From NCBI GenBank assembly GCA_903824665.1, contig CAIJXT010000025.1, positions 186,001 to 250,000 of the forward strand: 64,000 bases of DNA, given 5' to 3'. A program made the position numbers and the translations under genes. This document shows, piece by piece, positions 45,732-56,066 of this stretch; positions within the stretch are counted from its first letter, which is position 1, and each line of letters opens with the position of its first letter. The DNA comes from an uncultured Bacteroidota bacterium. GTDB lineage: Bacteria > Bacteroidota > Bacteroidia > Chitinophagales > Chitinophagaceae. Below the pieces are notes generated by a model. That model made no database searches. It was not told the origin of the DNA and saw only the letters and a program-made list of their open reading frames with translations.

Positions 45732-46841
45732 TTATTCATCTTCAAACAACCTCAACTGCAGTGTTTCGCGTTTCCGGCCGGCAGCCTCGGGCTCGGTAAA
45801 TCCCGAAACGGTAATCCCCAGCAACCTTACTTTTATACCGGTGATGTCTGTAGTAAGCAGCAGGTTTTTCGACATTTCCGTAATGGTATCGCCATCAGCT
45901 ACAGGTTTTGGCAGGGTCATCTGCCGGGTTATCTGCCTGAAATCATGGTACTTGATCTTCAGCGTTATCGTTCGCCCACTTAACCCATTCCGCTCCAGCC
46001 TGCCTGCCACAATCCCGGCTATGTTCGCAATTTCAGCCTGCAGTTCTTCCAGCGTAGTCAGGTCGGTGGCAAAGGTGTCTTCCGCCCCTACCGACTTTGT
46101 TTCTCTGTCAGGCACTACCGGCCTTTCATCTATTCCACGTACTATCCTGAAGAAAAACCGCCCCGATTTGCCGAAATGCTGCACCAATGCATCTTCGCTT
46201 AGTTGTTTCAGGTCTGCACCGGTATGCAGTCCCATACTTTTCATTTTCTCAGCTGTTACCCTACCCACACCATAGAACTTTTCTACCGCCAGTTGCTCCA
46301 TAAACGTATTGATCTGTTCCGGACCTATAAAAGCTAGCCCGTCTGGTTTGTTGAGGTCAGACGCTATTTTGGCCACAAATTTATTCACCGACACACCTGC
46401 CGAGGCCGTCAGGTGTAGTTCTTCCCGTATAGCTTGTTTTATGTTTCGGGCAATCTTAATTGCAGACCCTATACCCTGCTTATCAGTGGTCACATCAAGG
46501 TAAGCTTCATCCAGCGACAATGGCTCTATCAGGTCAGTATACCTGGCAAATATCGCCCGTATACTGTTCGATACCTCTTTGTATGCTGCAAAGCGTGGCC
46601 GCACAAACAACACCTCCGGGCACAACTGCAGCGCTCGTTTAGAGGGCATTGCAGACCGTATCCCGAAACGCCTGGCCTCGTAACTGGCTGCCGCTACTAC
46701 CCCGCCCCTGCCTTGTGGCATCCCACCCACAACCAGTGGCCGCCCCCTGTACTCCGGATTGTCTCGCTGCTCCACCGATGCAAAAAATGCATCCATATCT
46801 ATGTGGATGATTTTTCGGTAAGGTGCTGCAGGGGTTTCCAT
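45732..46841 (-). CDS. dinB: DNA polymerase IV (Y family)
   Basis: 369 residues. Translesion polymerase. The catalytic residues are visible: IDMDAFFASVEQRDNPEYRG (first carboxylate and steric-gate Phe region) and SLDEAYLDVT (Asp-Glu pair). The helix-hairpin-helix thumb contains FYGVGRVTAEKMKSMG, and the little-finger domain covers about 230-350. It ends with QLRLFEDE, a typical beta-clamp-binding pentapeptide (QLxLF). The gene is alone, without a visible LexA box. Confidence 0.96.
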   Translation of the reverse strand: METPAAPYRKIIHIDMDAFFASVEQRDNPEYRGRPLVVGGMPQGRGGVVAAASYEARRFGIRSAMPSKRALQLCPEVLFVRPRFAAYKEVSNSIRAIFARYTDLIEPLSLDEAYLDVTTDKQGIGSAIKIARNIKQAIREELHLTASAGVSVNKFVAKIASDLNKPDGLAFIGPEQINTFMEQLAVEKFYGVGRVTAEKMKSMGLHTGADLKQLSEDALVQHFGKSGRFFFRIVRGIDERPVVPDRETKSVGAEDTFATDLTTLEELQAEIANIAGIVAGRLERNGLSGRTITLKIKYHDFRQITRQMTLPKPVADGDTITEMSKNLLLTTDITGIKVRLLGITVSGFTEPEAAGRKRETLQLRLFEDE

Positions 46842-46929
46842 GTACTGCTAATTTACACCAATATCAGCATTAGCACACCACCCGCACATACCCAAAATAG
46901 AAGTTAAGACCCTCCACCTCCCAAAACAG

Positions 46930-46956
46930 CAAATGCCGGGTAAAACCCGGCATTTG
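46930..46956 (-). terminator. Terminator of the atpD-atpC unit
   Basis: CAAATGCCGGGT (46930-46941) pairs perfectly with ACCCGGCATTTG (46945-46956) around a 3-base loop, 24 bases after the atpC stop on the minus strand. The following T stretch is short (CTGTTTTGGG). Confidence 0.82.
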
Positions 46957-46980
46957 TTACAATTTCAATCATATTCTCTT

Positions 46981-47244
46981 TTAGTCTACAGCTGTTGCGT
47001 CTTCAATCAGCACGCTCACATTGTTTCCCAGCACTTCTACAAATCCACCTGTGATCTCGTAAGTTTCTGTTTGTCCCAGCTGCGACTTGTCTTTTATTAC
47101 TTTCATCTTGCCCTTGCGCAATGAAGCGATCATCGGAGCATGTTTCTCCAATATCTCAAAAGAACCATTCGTACCCGGCAACTGAATGCCGTATACCTTA
47201 CCGCTGAAAACCTTGTGCTCTGGTGTTAATATTTCTAAGTTCAT
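46981..47244 (-). CDS. atpC: ATP synthase epsilon subunit (short form)
   Basis: 87 residues, matching the N-terminal beta-sandwich of epsilon (MNLEILTPEHKVFSGKVYGI, GSFEILEKHAPMIASL, GGFVEVLGNNVSVL). The C-terminal inhibitory helices of the usual ~135-residue epsilon are missing, as is common in Bacteroidota, so the subunit probably cannot block the motor by its helical hairpin. It belongs to the central stalk of F1. It follows atpD on the minus strand, but after an unusually long 277-base spacer with repeats. Confidence 0.93.
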   Translation of the reverse strand: MNLEILTPEHKVFSGKVYGIQLPGTNGSFEILEKHAPMIASLRKGKMKVIKDKSQLGQTETYEITGGFVEVLGNNVSVLIEDATAVD

Positions 47245-47263
47245 TGGTCTTTTTAAGTATAAT

Positions 47264-47512
47264 GTCGAAAGTATAAAGTCGAAAGTACTGGGTTTTGAGT
47301 AGTTAGTTTTCAGTCGCTAAGTATCGGGCAAAAGTGAATCGCAAATTTCAGTCAGTTTCAGGTCGTAAAAGAGTACTCACATTCCGAAAGCTATCCGTCG
47401 TACAAAGTATCATTTAAATACTGCAAACAAACTACTTTCTACTTCCGAACAATACTCCCCACTCTCTCTTTCTACTTTCGACTCTCTACTTTCGACTCTC
47501 TACTTTCTACTC
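47264..47512. repeat. Inverted clusters of a 14-bp repeat between atpD and atpC
   Basis: At the atpC side, GTCGAAAGTA occurs twice with 14-base spacing (47264-47273 and 47278-47287). At the atpD side the reverse complement occurs in three tandem 14-bp units, TCTACTTTCGACTC (47471-47484 and 47485-47498) and a variant TCTACTTTCTACTC (47499-47512). A partial copy is at about 47432-47449. The two clusters can pair over two 10-bp blocks separated by a 4-base internal loop, which would fold the whole spacer in the atpDC message. Confidence 0.75.
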
Positions 47513-47521
47513 CAAAAAAAA

Positions 47522-49340
<1,819 letters not shown>

Positions 49341-49612
49341 TCAGTACCTTTGCCCTTTTGGAAAATACCTCCGATAAGTAGGTTCACCATGTGCAACAAA
49401 ACCGTTTTGCAGGTACATATGCTCCCCTGCCTTGGTGGCATGTAATTCGAAGGCAGTATAGCCCAGACCAATGGCATGGTCCATAATTTTTTCATGCAAT
49501 TGCGATGAAATGCCTCTTCTTATGTATGGCGGCAGTGTAAAAACATTCATTATATACCCCCGCTTGCCACTGGGGTATTTGATATTACCTGGTTGCCTGC
49601 GCAGCTAATGTT
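49341..49612 (-). pseudogene. C-terminal remnant of a GNAT acetyltransferase (copy 1)
   Basis: Minus-strand codons reading RRQPGNIKYPSGKRGYIMNVF and then MNVFTLPPYIRRGISSQLHE ... NGFVAHGEPTYRR form the acetyl-CoA-binding half of a GNAT enzyme (R-G-I-S-S-Q-L loop). About 245 bases (49367-49612) match 51123-51368 at roughly 90 percent by eye. Around 49605 one base is missing relative to the other copy, which shifts the frame, and upstream the N-terminal half is not recognisable. It is therefore a truncated duplicate, not a functional enzyme, although the last 69 codons from an ATG at 49550 remain open. Confidence 0.75.
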
Positions 49613-49741
49613 GCCCCTGATTCGAATCAAAACTATAATTGTGTGCACTGGTGCAAATAGTCGCCTGCAATGCCACACGGCAAACATTATTGTCAAATGC
49701 GCCGGCAAAACACCACGTTGAAACTTTTTAATCAAAAAATA

Positions 49742-50842
49742 TTATATCTTTCTAAACTCTACCCTTCTGTTAGCAGCCTTACCCTTCTCTGTATCATTTG
49801 AATCCACTGGCTTGGTTTCTCCATGCCCTACGACTTTTAGCCTGTTTTCGGAGACACCATAAAGAACCAGTTTGTCGGCTATTGCTCTGGCCCGTGCAAG
49901 TGACAAAACTAAATTCGCCTCATCACTTCCATCTCCATCAGTATGACCAGCTATCTCCATATTTACGGTCACATTCTCGTCAAGCCATCGTGCCATTGCA
50001 GCGATAAATGGCATACTACTTGCGGATATTTTAGCACTATTCGCGTCGAAAAGCACATTACTTGTAACAAATGTTGCACCACTCAAAATCTTATCAAATT
50101 GAGCTATTTGTATCTTTCCGGCGACAGGTACCATATCCTGAACTGCAAAACGAACTGACTTCACTAAAACCGCTGATTTGCCCGACAGCTCAAACATTGA
50201 TGGTCTCAGTTCATAATAGGTGTTGTGGTATTCACCGGTCATATCTGTGGCATCATTGCCAATTCCCCAAACTTGGTAGGCATCAATATAGAAATGCATC
50301 GATTTTTCAGAAAAAGAAAATGCGGCGCAATGCCACCCGCCAGGATCGAAAAGAGATCCCGGCACCTTATTTCTAATGGGCACTGTGAAAGCAGCTTTAC
50401 CAGGATTGCTTACATCATGCTGTGTAAACCAATTTTGATCAATAGAATACAAATGTACCCTACCCGAGGCATCCACAAAACCGATTTTTAGGGTGGAAGT
50501 TTCCGAATCAACTAGTCGAAAATCACATTCAAACGTAACATAACCAACGTTTCCAATCGAGCCAGGTTTTATCGGCCGCAGTAATTTACCCGAAAGATTT
50601 GCCTGTTTGCCATAAGAAAGTCCAAACTGACTAATCACCAAATCTGAATCACTGTTCTGCCATTTATTCTTCAAACATGCACCTGTCGTATCAACTGTAA
50701 AATCGCTAAAAAATACAGTTTGCTCTGCTGGTGCAAATCCGTCAAGATATCGTACCCCTGGCATCGATAAAGCAGATTGGGCCAAGCTATTTGAACCGGT
50801 ATTGAAAAGCAAAATCAAAACCGCAAAACCTTTCCAATGCAT
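49742..50842 (-). CDS. OmpA-family outer-membrane/peptidoglycan-binding protein
   Basis: 366 residues. A signal peptide ends at SLAQS (about 22). Residues ~25-245 form a beta-sandwich of unknown type, similar to laminin-G/concanavalin-like domains (GYVTFECDFRLVD, WHCAAFSFSEKSMHFYIDAYQVWG). The last ~115 residues are an OmpA C-terminal domain: SNVLFDANSAKISASSMPFI, EIAGHTDGDGSDEANLVLSLARARAI and the final KAANRRVEFRKI, which binds meso-diaminopimelate in peptidoglycan. It likely anchors the outer membrane to the wall or binds a carbohydrate. It lies between the two broken acetyltransferase copies. Confidence 0.88.
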   Translation of the reverse strand: MHWKGFAVLILLFNTGSNSLAQSALSMPGVRYLDGFAPAEQTVFFSDFTVDTTGACLKNKWQNSDSDLVISQFGLSYGKQANLSGKLLRPIKPGSIGNVGYVTFECDFRLVDSETSTLKIGFVDASGRVHLYSIDQNWFTQHDVSNPGKAAFTVPIRNKVPGSLFDPGGWHCAAFSFSEKSMHFYIDAYQVWGIGNDATDMTGEYHNTYYELRPSMFELSGKSAVLVKSVRFAVQDMVPVAGKIQIAQFDKILSGATFVTSNVLFDANSAKISASSMPFIAAMARWLDENVTVNMEIAGHTDGDGSDEANLVLSLARARAIADKLVLYGVSENRLKVVGHGETKPVDSNDTEKGKAANRRVEFRKI

Positions 50843-51114
50843 AGTTGAATATTATTTCATGCACTTATACTTCGGCGAAACTACTAATTGAGACTAAACC
50901 CAAATCCGCCTGCAACACGATGTGACTAATTTTACGCACCGCATTTCCAGCTAGTCTGGGCGTTGGTTCAGCCTTAAACTGTTGTAAGCTATTTCACGCT
51001 ATAACATCAAGCACAAACCATCTGTATGTTAGACGAATATCGCTAATATAACTTATTTAGCTACTGTTTTTCTAGCCAACTAAATATTACCTATTCCTGT
51101 CGGCGGCCAACGGC

Positions 51115-51587
51115 TCAACAATACCGCCTGTAAGTAGGCTCGCCATGTGCAACAAAACCGTTTTGCAGGTACATTGGCTCCCCTGCCTTGGTGGCATGTA
51201 GTTCGAAGGCAGTATAGCCCAGACCAATGGCATGGTCCATTATTTTGTCCAGCAATTGCGATGAAATCCCTCGTTTTCTGTATGCCGGCAGTGTAAAAAC
51301 ATTCATAATATACCCCACTTGCCGCTGGGGTTTTTGATATTACCGGGTTGCCTGCGCAGCACAATGTTGATGATAGATACAACCTCGCCAGCTGCCATAG
51401 CATACCAGCACAGGCATGTAGTGTTCAATTCCGCAGCATAATATCCATGCAGATTTGCACGCATTTCCCTTTCCGCGGCAATATCCTGTTTCCCGGCAAG
51501 CTCGTCAGAAAACAGTATACGCATATCAACGATCAAATCTATATCCGAGTGAGTTGCCTGATGCAGCGAAATGTCCGTTTGGTCCAT
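51115..51587 (-). pseudogene. GNAT acetyltransferase broken by a one-base frameshift (copy 2)
   Basis: The N-terminal half (51587 down to about 51318) reads MDQTDISLHQATHSDIDLIV ... VVSIINIVLRRQPGNIKNPSGK and the C-terminal half continues in another frame as GYIMNVFTLPAYRKRGISSQ ... NGFVAHGEPTYRRYC. The break lies in a run of four C (51313-51316, plus strand); the other copy has five C at 49557-49561 and is in frame there, so one base was lost here. Restored, the product would be a ~157-residue GNAT N-acetyltransferase using acetyl-CoA. The change could also be a sequencing error in a homopolymer. Confidence 0.78.
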
Positions 51588-51716
51588 ACAGGGTGCTATA
51601 TATTTGCAGGTTAAAACCTAAAACGCACATACGATAATATTATTGCAGAACCTAGCAGGATGTATTTCAGTTTGAATCGTGATCCCATTATTGAGCGGTA
51701 ACTGGCTTTTGTCTTA

Positions 51717-52487
51717 CTATTTCAATTTAAAAACTATTGGAAACGTAAAATACACCCTGACCGGTGTGCCGTTCTGATAACCGGGTTGCCAGTATGGCAT
51801 CTCAGAGACCACTCTTAGAGCTTCGTCATCAAACTCTCCTCCCAAACCCTTTACCACCCGCGGTTCAGCAACGGCCCCATCTTCGTCCACAATAAACTTA
51901 ACGAGTACTTTTCCCTCTATCTTGGCTATCTGTCCCAATTTGGGGTACTTCAGGTTTGCTGCGATATACCTGTTTAAATCTTCACTGCTTTTCGGCATCT
52001 TTTCGGTATACGTAAAGGATTTCTTACCATCAGCCGTTGTATCTTTCGGATAAACTCTCAATTGCTGCGTGGCAGAGTCCAATTCGCGGGTTGCTGCAAC
52101 CTCGCCACTACCTTCTTTATAGGTTACCTCTGTCCTAACCGCGTTCGAGTTTTTGTAGTAGTGCTTCCACACGCCTATCCTGACCCCGTTTTTGTAGGCA
52201 CCTTCTCTCAATTTGTAGCCTTGCCTGTCATAAAAAACAATGGTACCTTCCCTGTACCGGCATTGGCTATTTGCCACTGTGGTTCTATAGCCGGTCATGT
52301 ATAGCGGCCCATCTGCATAGTGGTCTTCTATTTTATAGAGGCCGTTTTCGGGTGTGTAATCTCTGTACCACTCCGCATGCTTTTTCTTACACTCCTGCCA
52401 GCTTTCATCATAATAAATCCTGTTTTCCTGGGTATAGGCGGACAGGCTAAGGCAAATAAATAAGCAGGTAAGGAGTTGACTATGCAT
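51717..52487 (-). CDS. Periplasmic TonB-like protein with toxin_15/MORN-type repeats
   Basis: 256 residues from the second in-frame ATG (MHSQLLTCLFICLSLSAYT, a signal peptide rather than a TonB membrane anchor). The middle part has YwqK/MORN-like strands (REGTIVFYDRQGYKLREGAY, NGVRIGVWKHYY). The C-terminal ~90 residues are a TonB_C domain (LKYPKLGQIAKIEGKVLVKF ... EALRVVSEMPYWQPGYQNG). Lacking the inner-membrane helix and Pro-rich spacer, it cannot transmit ExbBD energy like true TonB; such proteins are frequent in Bacteroidota with unknown role. Monocistronic. Confidence 0.82.
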   Translation of the reverse strand: MHSQLLTCLFICLSLSAYTQENRIYYDESWQECKKKHAEWYRDYTPENGLYKIEDHYADGPLYMTGYRTTVANSQCRYREGTIVFYDRQGYKLREGAYKNGVRIGVWKHYYKNSNAVRTEVTYKEGSGEVAATRELDSATQQLRVYPKDTTADGKKSFTYTEKMPKSSEDLNRYIAANLKYPKLGQIAKIEGKVLVKFIVDEDGAVAEPRVVKGLGGEFDDEALRVVSEMPYWQPGYQNGTPVRVYFTFPIVFKLK

Positions 52488-52595
52488 AAGTGACAACAAA
52501 AATAAAAGATATGGAGCGGAAGTCTCTATATAGTATCGGGAATGGGTCAGTTCAAAGACATTTTAGCTATAGCAATGAAATCCACAAAGTGCGCC

Positions 52596-53309
52596 CTACT
52601 TCACCACTACCCTCTTCACTAAAGAGATGGATACCTGCATAGTGCCACCAGCCTCACCATCCCGCTGCTGCAAGGGTACTGTTCTTTCTTTTACAAGCAA
52701 TACATCATAGGTTCCCGGATGGAACTTACTGGTTTGATTATAATCAAAAGTGCATAAGTGCCCATCTTCTGAATCTGGACCAAAAAAGCCTCCCGAAGTG
52801 CCACTGTGAAGTCCGACAGAATCGTACACTCTATTCATAGATATCGCGACATAGTCCGTCTGCGACAGGGGTGTACCAGTCCATCGTGCGCGCATTGTAT
52901 CGCTCACATACAGCACAGAGTCCATCACCAATTCGAGTTCACCCATCATAGTGCGATTCGCTTTATTGGTGAGTATGCTGCCGTCCCGCCGGGTTAGTGT
53001 AAACACCACTTCGGGTGTGCCACCTATTTCCCAATGAAAAAACTGCTCGCCGCTGGTTAATTTCAAATCCAATGATGTGTCTCCGTTCGCCCGGACAACC
53101 TTTTGATCAGGAAACGTTACCCGCAGCCCGCTAATATTCATATAATTAAAAAAAGCATCAGCCCGGGTTTCATTCCTGGTTATAGAGTAATGCACCTGGT
53201 AGCTTTGATAAATAGGCGCAGGTAGCAGATCCTGTTTCTTACAACCGGAGGTCAACTGCACCCCTGCGGCCAACGCGATCATTGCTGAAATTATGAGGCT
53301 GTTTTTCAT
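52596..53309 (-). CDS. Lipoprotein of unknown function
   Basis: 237 residues. The leader MKNSLIISAMIALAAGVQLTSGC gives a lipid-modified Cys23. The rest is strand-rich, with no named domain seen. A segment around residues 170-205 (SGGFFGPDSEDGHLCTFDYN) is Gly/Asp-rich. It may be a surface lipoprotein of the SusD-independent kind; nothing more can be said. It lies next to the zone of broken genes. Confidence 0.65.
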   Translation of the reverse strand: MKNSLIISAMIALAAGVQLTSGCKKQDLLPAPIYQSYQVHYSITRNETRADAFFNYMNISGLRVTFPDQKVVRANGDTSLDLKLTSGEQFFHWEIGGTPEVVFTLTRRDGSILTNKANRTMMGELELVMDSVLYVSDTMRARWTGTPLSQTDYVAISMNRVYDSVGLHSGTSGGFFGPDSEDGHLCTFDYNQTSKFHPGTYDVLLVKERTVPLQQRDGEAGGTMQVSISLVKRVVVK

Positions 53310-53374
53310 GAGTCAATATTACGAAATATTAGTAGTTAAAAAACATGCTTCGAGTTCTATCGGAAGACCAGCAA

Positions 53375-53578
53375 CTAATACTGCCTGAATTCTACGCGCC
53401 TGTTTCCTGCTTTACCTGCGTCAGTGTCGTTTGGTTTTACCGGTTTGCTTTCAACGTATCCGATTGTCTTCAACCGGTTCTTCCTGACACCAAACGATAC
53501 AAGTTTGTCTGCACTGGCAGGAATGTAGGCCAGAAATACAAAGCAGGAGTATATAAAAACTTTCGCACCCATAATCAA
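53375..53578 (-). pseudogene. Remnant of an OmpA-family C-terminus
   Basis: A 67-codon frame whose last ~45 codons (ADKLVSFGVRKNRLKTIGYV ... AGNRRVEFRQY) match the end of the OmpA domain at 49742-50842 (ADKLVLYGVSENRLKVVGHG ... AANRRVEFRKI). The first part looks like a hydrophobic leader (MGAKVFIYSCFVFLAYIPAS) by chance or by deletion. The core of the OmpA domain, including the peptidoglycan-binding Asp/Arg pair, is missing, so it is very unlikely to work. It shows that a second OmpA-type gene once stood here. Confidence 0.7.
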
Positions 53579-53713
53579 ACACGTTTTATCAGCAAAAAAT
53601 CAGCAATGCGTCTATGCGCTGCCATTCTTATGCCGCAACATCCTGTTGATCATAAAAAACACACCTGACCCTGTTGATATGCTCAATTAGAGACGGACTG
53701 GAAGTGTTTTTCT

Positions 53714-53911
53714 TTAGCGACAGATCAATTTTGGGTAATCCTTCATAAACTTCCATGCAAGCTCATGGGTAAACTCAAAGGCCTTTATGATTCCCCGTTC
53801 TTCCAATTCATTCAGGTCTCCTTTTTCTATAAATTTCCTAAGACTACAAGGTGCCCTGTTGTAGTTCTAAATTCGCTGTTGCCAACGGATATCCTTGTTG
53901 TTATTGTTCAT
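53714..53911 (-). pseudogene. Decayed HI0074/HepT-type nucleotidyltransferase substrate-binding subunit
   Basis: From an ATG at 53911 on the minus strand the frame reads MNNNNKDIRWQQRI, then an amber codon (TAG, 53869-53867), and goes on in the same frame as NYNRAPCSLRKFIEKGDLNE and IIKAFEFTHELAWKFMKDYP to a stop at 53716-53714. The R-W-x-Q-R-x-x-N-Y start, the L-N-x-L-E-E-x-G segment and F-E-F-T-x-E-L-A-W-K are hallmarks of the HI0074 family, the small helical partner of MntA-like nucleotidyltransferases (HepT-MntA toxin-antitoxin type). The premature stop replaces the Phe or Tyr expected after R, and the C-terminal half is gone. No nucleotidyltransferase partner is visible nearby. Confidence 0.78.
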
Positions 53912-53965
53912 GCAGAATTATATTGACTACCTATGTACTTGTCTCAATTCAATATTGGTTACTAA

Positions 53966-54625
53966 TCAAACCGCTGCCCTGTTCAGAAAATCAACAAAGG
54001 GTTTCATGGTTGCGAATGCATCATTTACCTTTTTCGCCAGACCTTTTTTGGTCAGGTCAGCATCTGGTATTGGGCACCCTACCGTAAAGCTTTTCAGGCG
54101 TAGAAAATCAATAGCCGGGTTGTCTTCGCTATATCCCTGCGGCACTTTTACCAGCCGGTCGCCATCTATCTCTTTAAACAGCTTTTTAAACTTTTTATCA
54201 TTGACTATGTCGCTGAATTCTTTGAAGTTGTAATCGATCTCTTGCCTTATTGCTTTCAACTGTGGCCCTTCCGGCTGCCACATACCTCCACCGGCAAAAC
54301 TCTTCCCACCCGGCTCTATATGCAGATAATACCCTGCGCCGGCTATTTTTTTGCCGCCACTACTGAAACCCGCACCCAGATTCTGTTTATACGGTGTTTT
54401 GTCTTTTGAGAACCGCACATCGCGAAAAATGCGCATAATACTGTCTTTGGCCATCTGGTCCTTAAATACCGGATCGGTTACCGCCAGTCCGGCAAGCACA
54501 TCTGTCACCAGCGCCTCAAAATCAGCCTTAACAGCCACATAGGCAGCCTTTTGCCCGTCAAACCACGTTTTATTGTTGTTCTTACTAAGTTGCTCCAGAA
54601 ATTGAAGCGTAGCGGATTGTAACAT
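53966..54625 (-). CDS. DUF2461 (TIGR02453) family protein
   Basis: 219 residues from MLQSATLQFLEQLSKNNNKTWFD; an in-frame ATG at 54664 is an alternative. The family hallmarks are NNNKTWFDGQKAAY near the start, IFRDVRFSKDKTPYKQNLGA and GYYLHIEPGGKSFAGGGMW. The function is unknown; members are cytoplasmic and widespread, including in fungi. It is divergent from the flavoprotein gene at 54759. Confidence 0.92.
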   Translation of the reverse strand: MLQSATLQFLEQLSKNNNKTWFDGQKAAYVAVKADFEALVTDVLAGLAVTDPVFKDQMAKDSIMRIFRDVRFSKDKTPYKQNLGAGFSSGGKKIAGAGYYLHIEPGGKSFAGGGMWQPEGPQLKAIRQEIDYNFKEFSDIVNDKKFKKLFKEIDGDRLVKVPQGYSEDNPAIDFLRLKSFTVGCPIPDADLTKKGLAKKVNDAFATMKPFVDFLNRAAV

Positions 54626-54758
54626 TATCAATAGCTGTTTATCCTCCAAAGCTAGTGAAAACATAAATGCGCCTCAAATTTACCATTACTGTTTCGGCAC
54701 AGATACCCAACAGTGCTCGTCGCAAAAGAACGTGCCTTATGTTTACCTTTACCCCCAA

Positions 54759-55991
54759 ATGAAGATCGCCATAATAGGTGCAGGTGCCGCCGGTTGTTTC
54801 GCTGCGGCAAATATTGCCCGCGAGTCCGGAATGGAAGTAGCCCTGTTTGAAAAAACAGGCAAGGTGATGCAAAAGGTAAAAGTATCGGGTGGCGGACGGT
54901 GCAATGTCACACACCATTGTTTCGATATACCCGAGCTGATCACCAGGTACCCACGTGGCAAACAACTGCTGCGCAAGACATTGTACAGATTCGGACCGCA
55001 ACAAACCATCAGTTGGTTTGCAGCACGCGGTGTGACCCTAAAAACAGAAGACGATGGCAGGATGTTTCCTTCAACAGACGATTCGCAGACTATCATTGAT
55101 TGCATATGGCAGGAAATGATGCGGCAAAAAGTTGAGGTATATTACCATAAATCAGTAAAATCTATAGCGCCCCAACCCGCTGGCAGTCCGCACCGGTTCA
55201 TCATCCATTTTGCCGACACATCCGTATATGCTGCCGACAAGGTGCTGCTGGCAACTGGGGCATTCCCAAAAGCAGAACAATACAAATGGATAGAAGACAG
55301 CGGCCATAAAATAGAGTCGCCGGTACCATCACTATTTACTTTCAACATGCCGAAACACCCCATCACAGAGCTGATGGGGGTAAGCGTACCGTTGGTCACC
55401 ATTAAGATTGCCGGCACCAAAATAGTACAGCAAGGCGCGCTACTTATTACCCATTGGGGTATGAGTGGCCCTGCGGTGCTCAAAACGTCGGCAATTGCCG
55501 CCCGCGAGCTGGCTGCATGCAACTACGACTTCAGGGTGCTCATCAATTGGCTGAACGACACTGCTGAAGACGACCTGAAAATTACGATCGCTCAGCTGCG
55601 CAGAGAGAATGGCAAGCAGCTTGTGGCACAAAAGAATCCTTTTGGCCTGCCCAGACGGCTTTGGGAATACCTCACCCAGTTATGCGGCATCACAGACCAG
55701 ACCCGCTGGGGAGATATGCCCGCAGCAGCACAAAATAAACTCACTGAGCACCTGCTGCGCGATAGCTTTCATGTTTCGGGAAAGACCACATTCAAAGAAG
55801 AATTCGTAACCTGCGGTGGTGTAATCCTAAAAGATATTGACCCACAAACAATGGAGAGTCGCCTGGTACCCGGATTGTACTTTGCCGGCGAGCTGCTTGA
55901 TGCCGATGGCATCACAGGTGGTTACAACTTCCAGCATGCCTGGAGCAGTGGCTATATCGCTGCGCTGTCTATGTCCGATGTGAAACTGTGA
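54759..55991 (+). CDS. HI0933/BaiN-like FAD-dependent oxidoreductase
   Basis: 410 residues. The FAD-binding GAGAAGCFAAANIA loop is at the very N-terminus and KVSGGGRCNVTHH, the hallmark of the HI0933 family, follows at about 44-56. A middle domain (about 190-340) is of the lipocalin-like/helical type, and the C-terminal FAD-binding CGGV ... GLYFAGELLDADGITGGYNFQHAWSSG closes the site. BaiN reduces bile-acid intermediates in gut bacteria, but most homologues have no known substrate. A TACCTTTA -7-like box (54744-54751) ends 7 bases before the ATG, so the start is well fixed. Confidence 0.93.
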   Translation: MKIAIIGAGAAGCFAAANIARESGMEVALFEKTGKVMQKVKVSGGGRCNVTHHCFDIPELITRYPRGKQLLRKTLYRFGPQQTISWFAARGVTLKTEDDGRMFPSTDDSQTIIDCIWQEMMRQKVEVYYHKSVKSIAPQPAGSPHRFIIHFADTSVYAADKVLLATGAFPKAEQYKWIEDSGHKIESPVPSLFTFNMPKHPITELMGVSVPLVTIKIAGTKIVQQGALLITHWGMSGPAVLKTSAIAARELAACNYDFRVLINWLNDTAEDDLKITIAQLRRENGKQLVAQKNPFGLPRRLWEYLTQLCGITDQTRWGDMPAAAQNKLTEHLLRDSFHVSGKTTFKEEFVTCGGVILKDIDPQTMESRLVPGLYFAGELLDADGITGGYNFQHAWSSGYIAALSMSDVKL

Positions 55992-56018
55992 TAGTGCAGT
56001 CAGATTTGTTTACCGGCA

Positions 56019-56049
56019 TTGGTGGGCATACCACTTTGTACTATTTTTG
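56019..56049 (+). promoter_or_regulatory. Consensus promoter of the DUF4286 gene
   Basis: TTG (56019-56021), a 20-base spacer and TATTTTTG (56042-56049), a perfect match. It places the transcript start inside the longer open frame (which begins at 56019) and fixes the ATG at 56067. Confidence 0.65.
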
Positions 56050-56066
56050 AAACACAAAACAATGTT

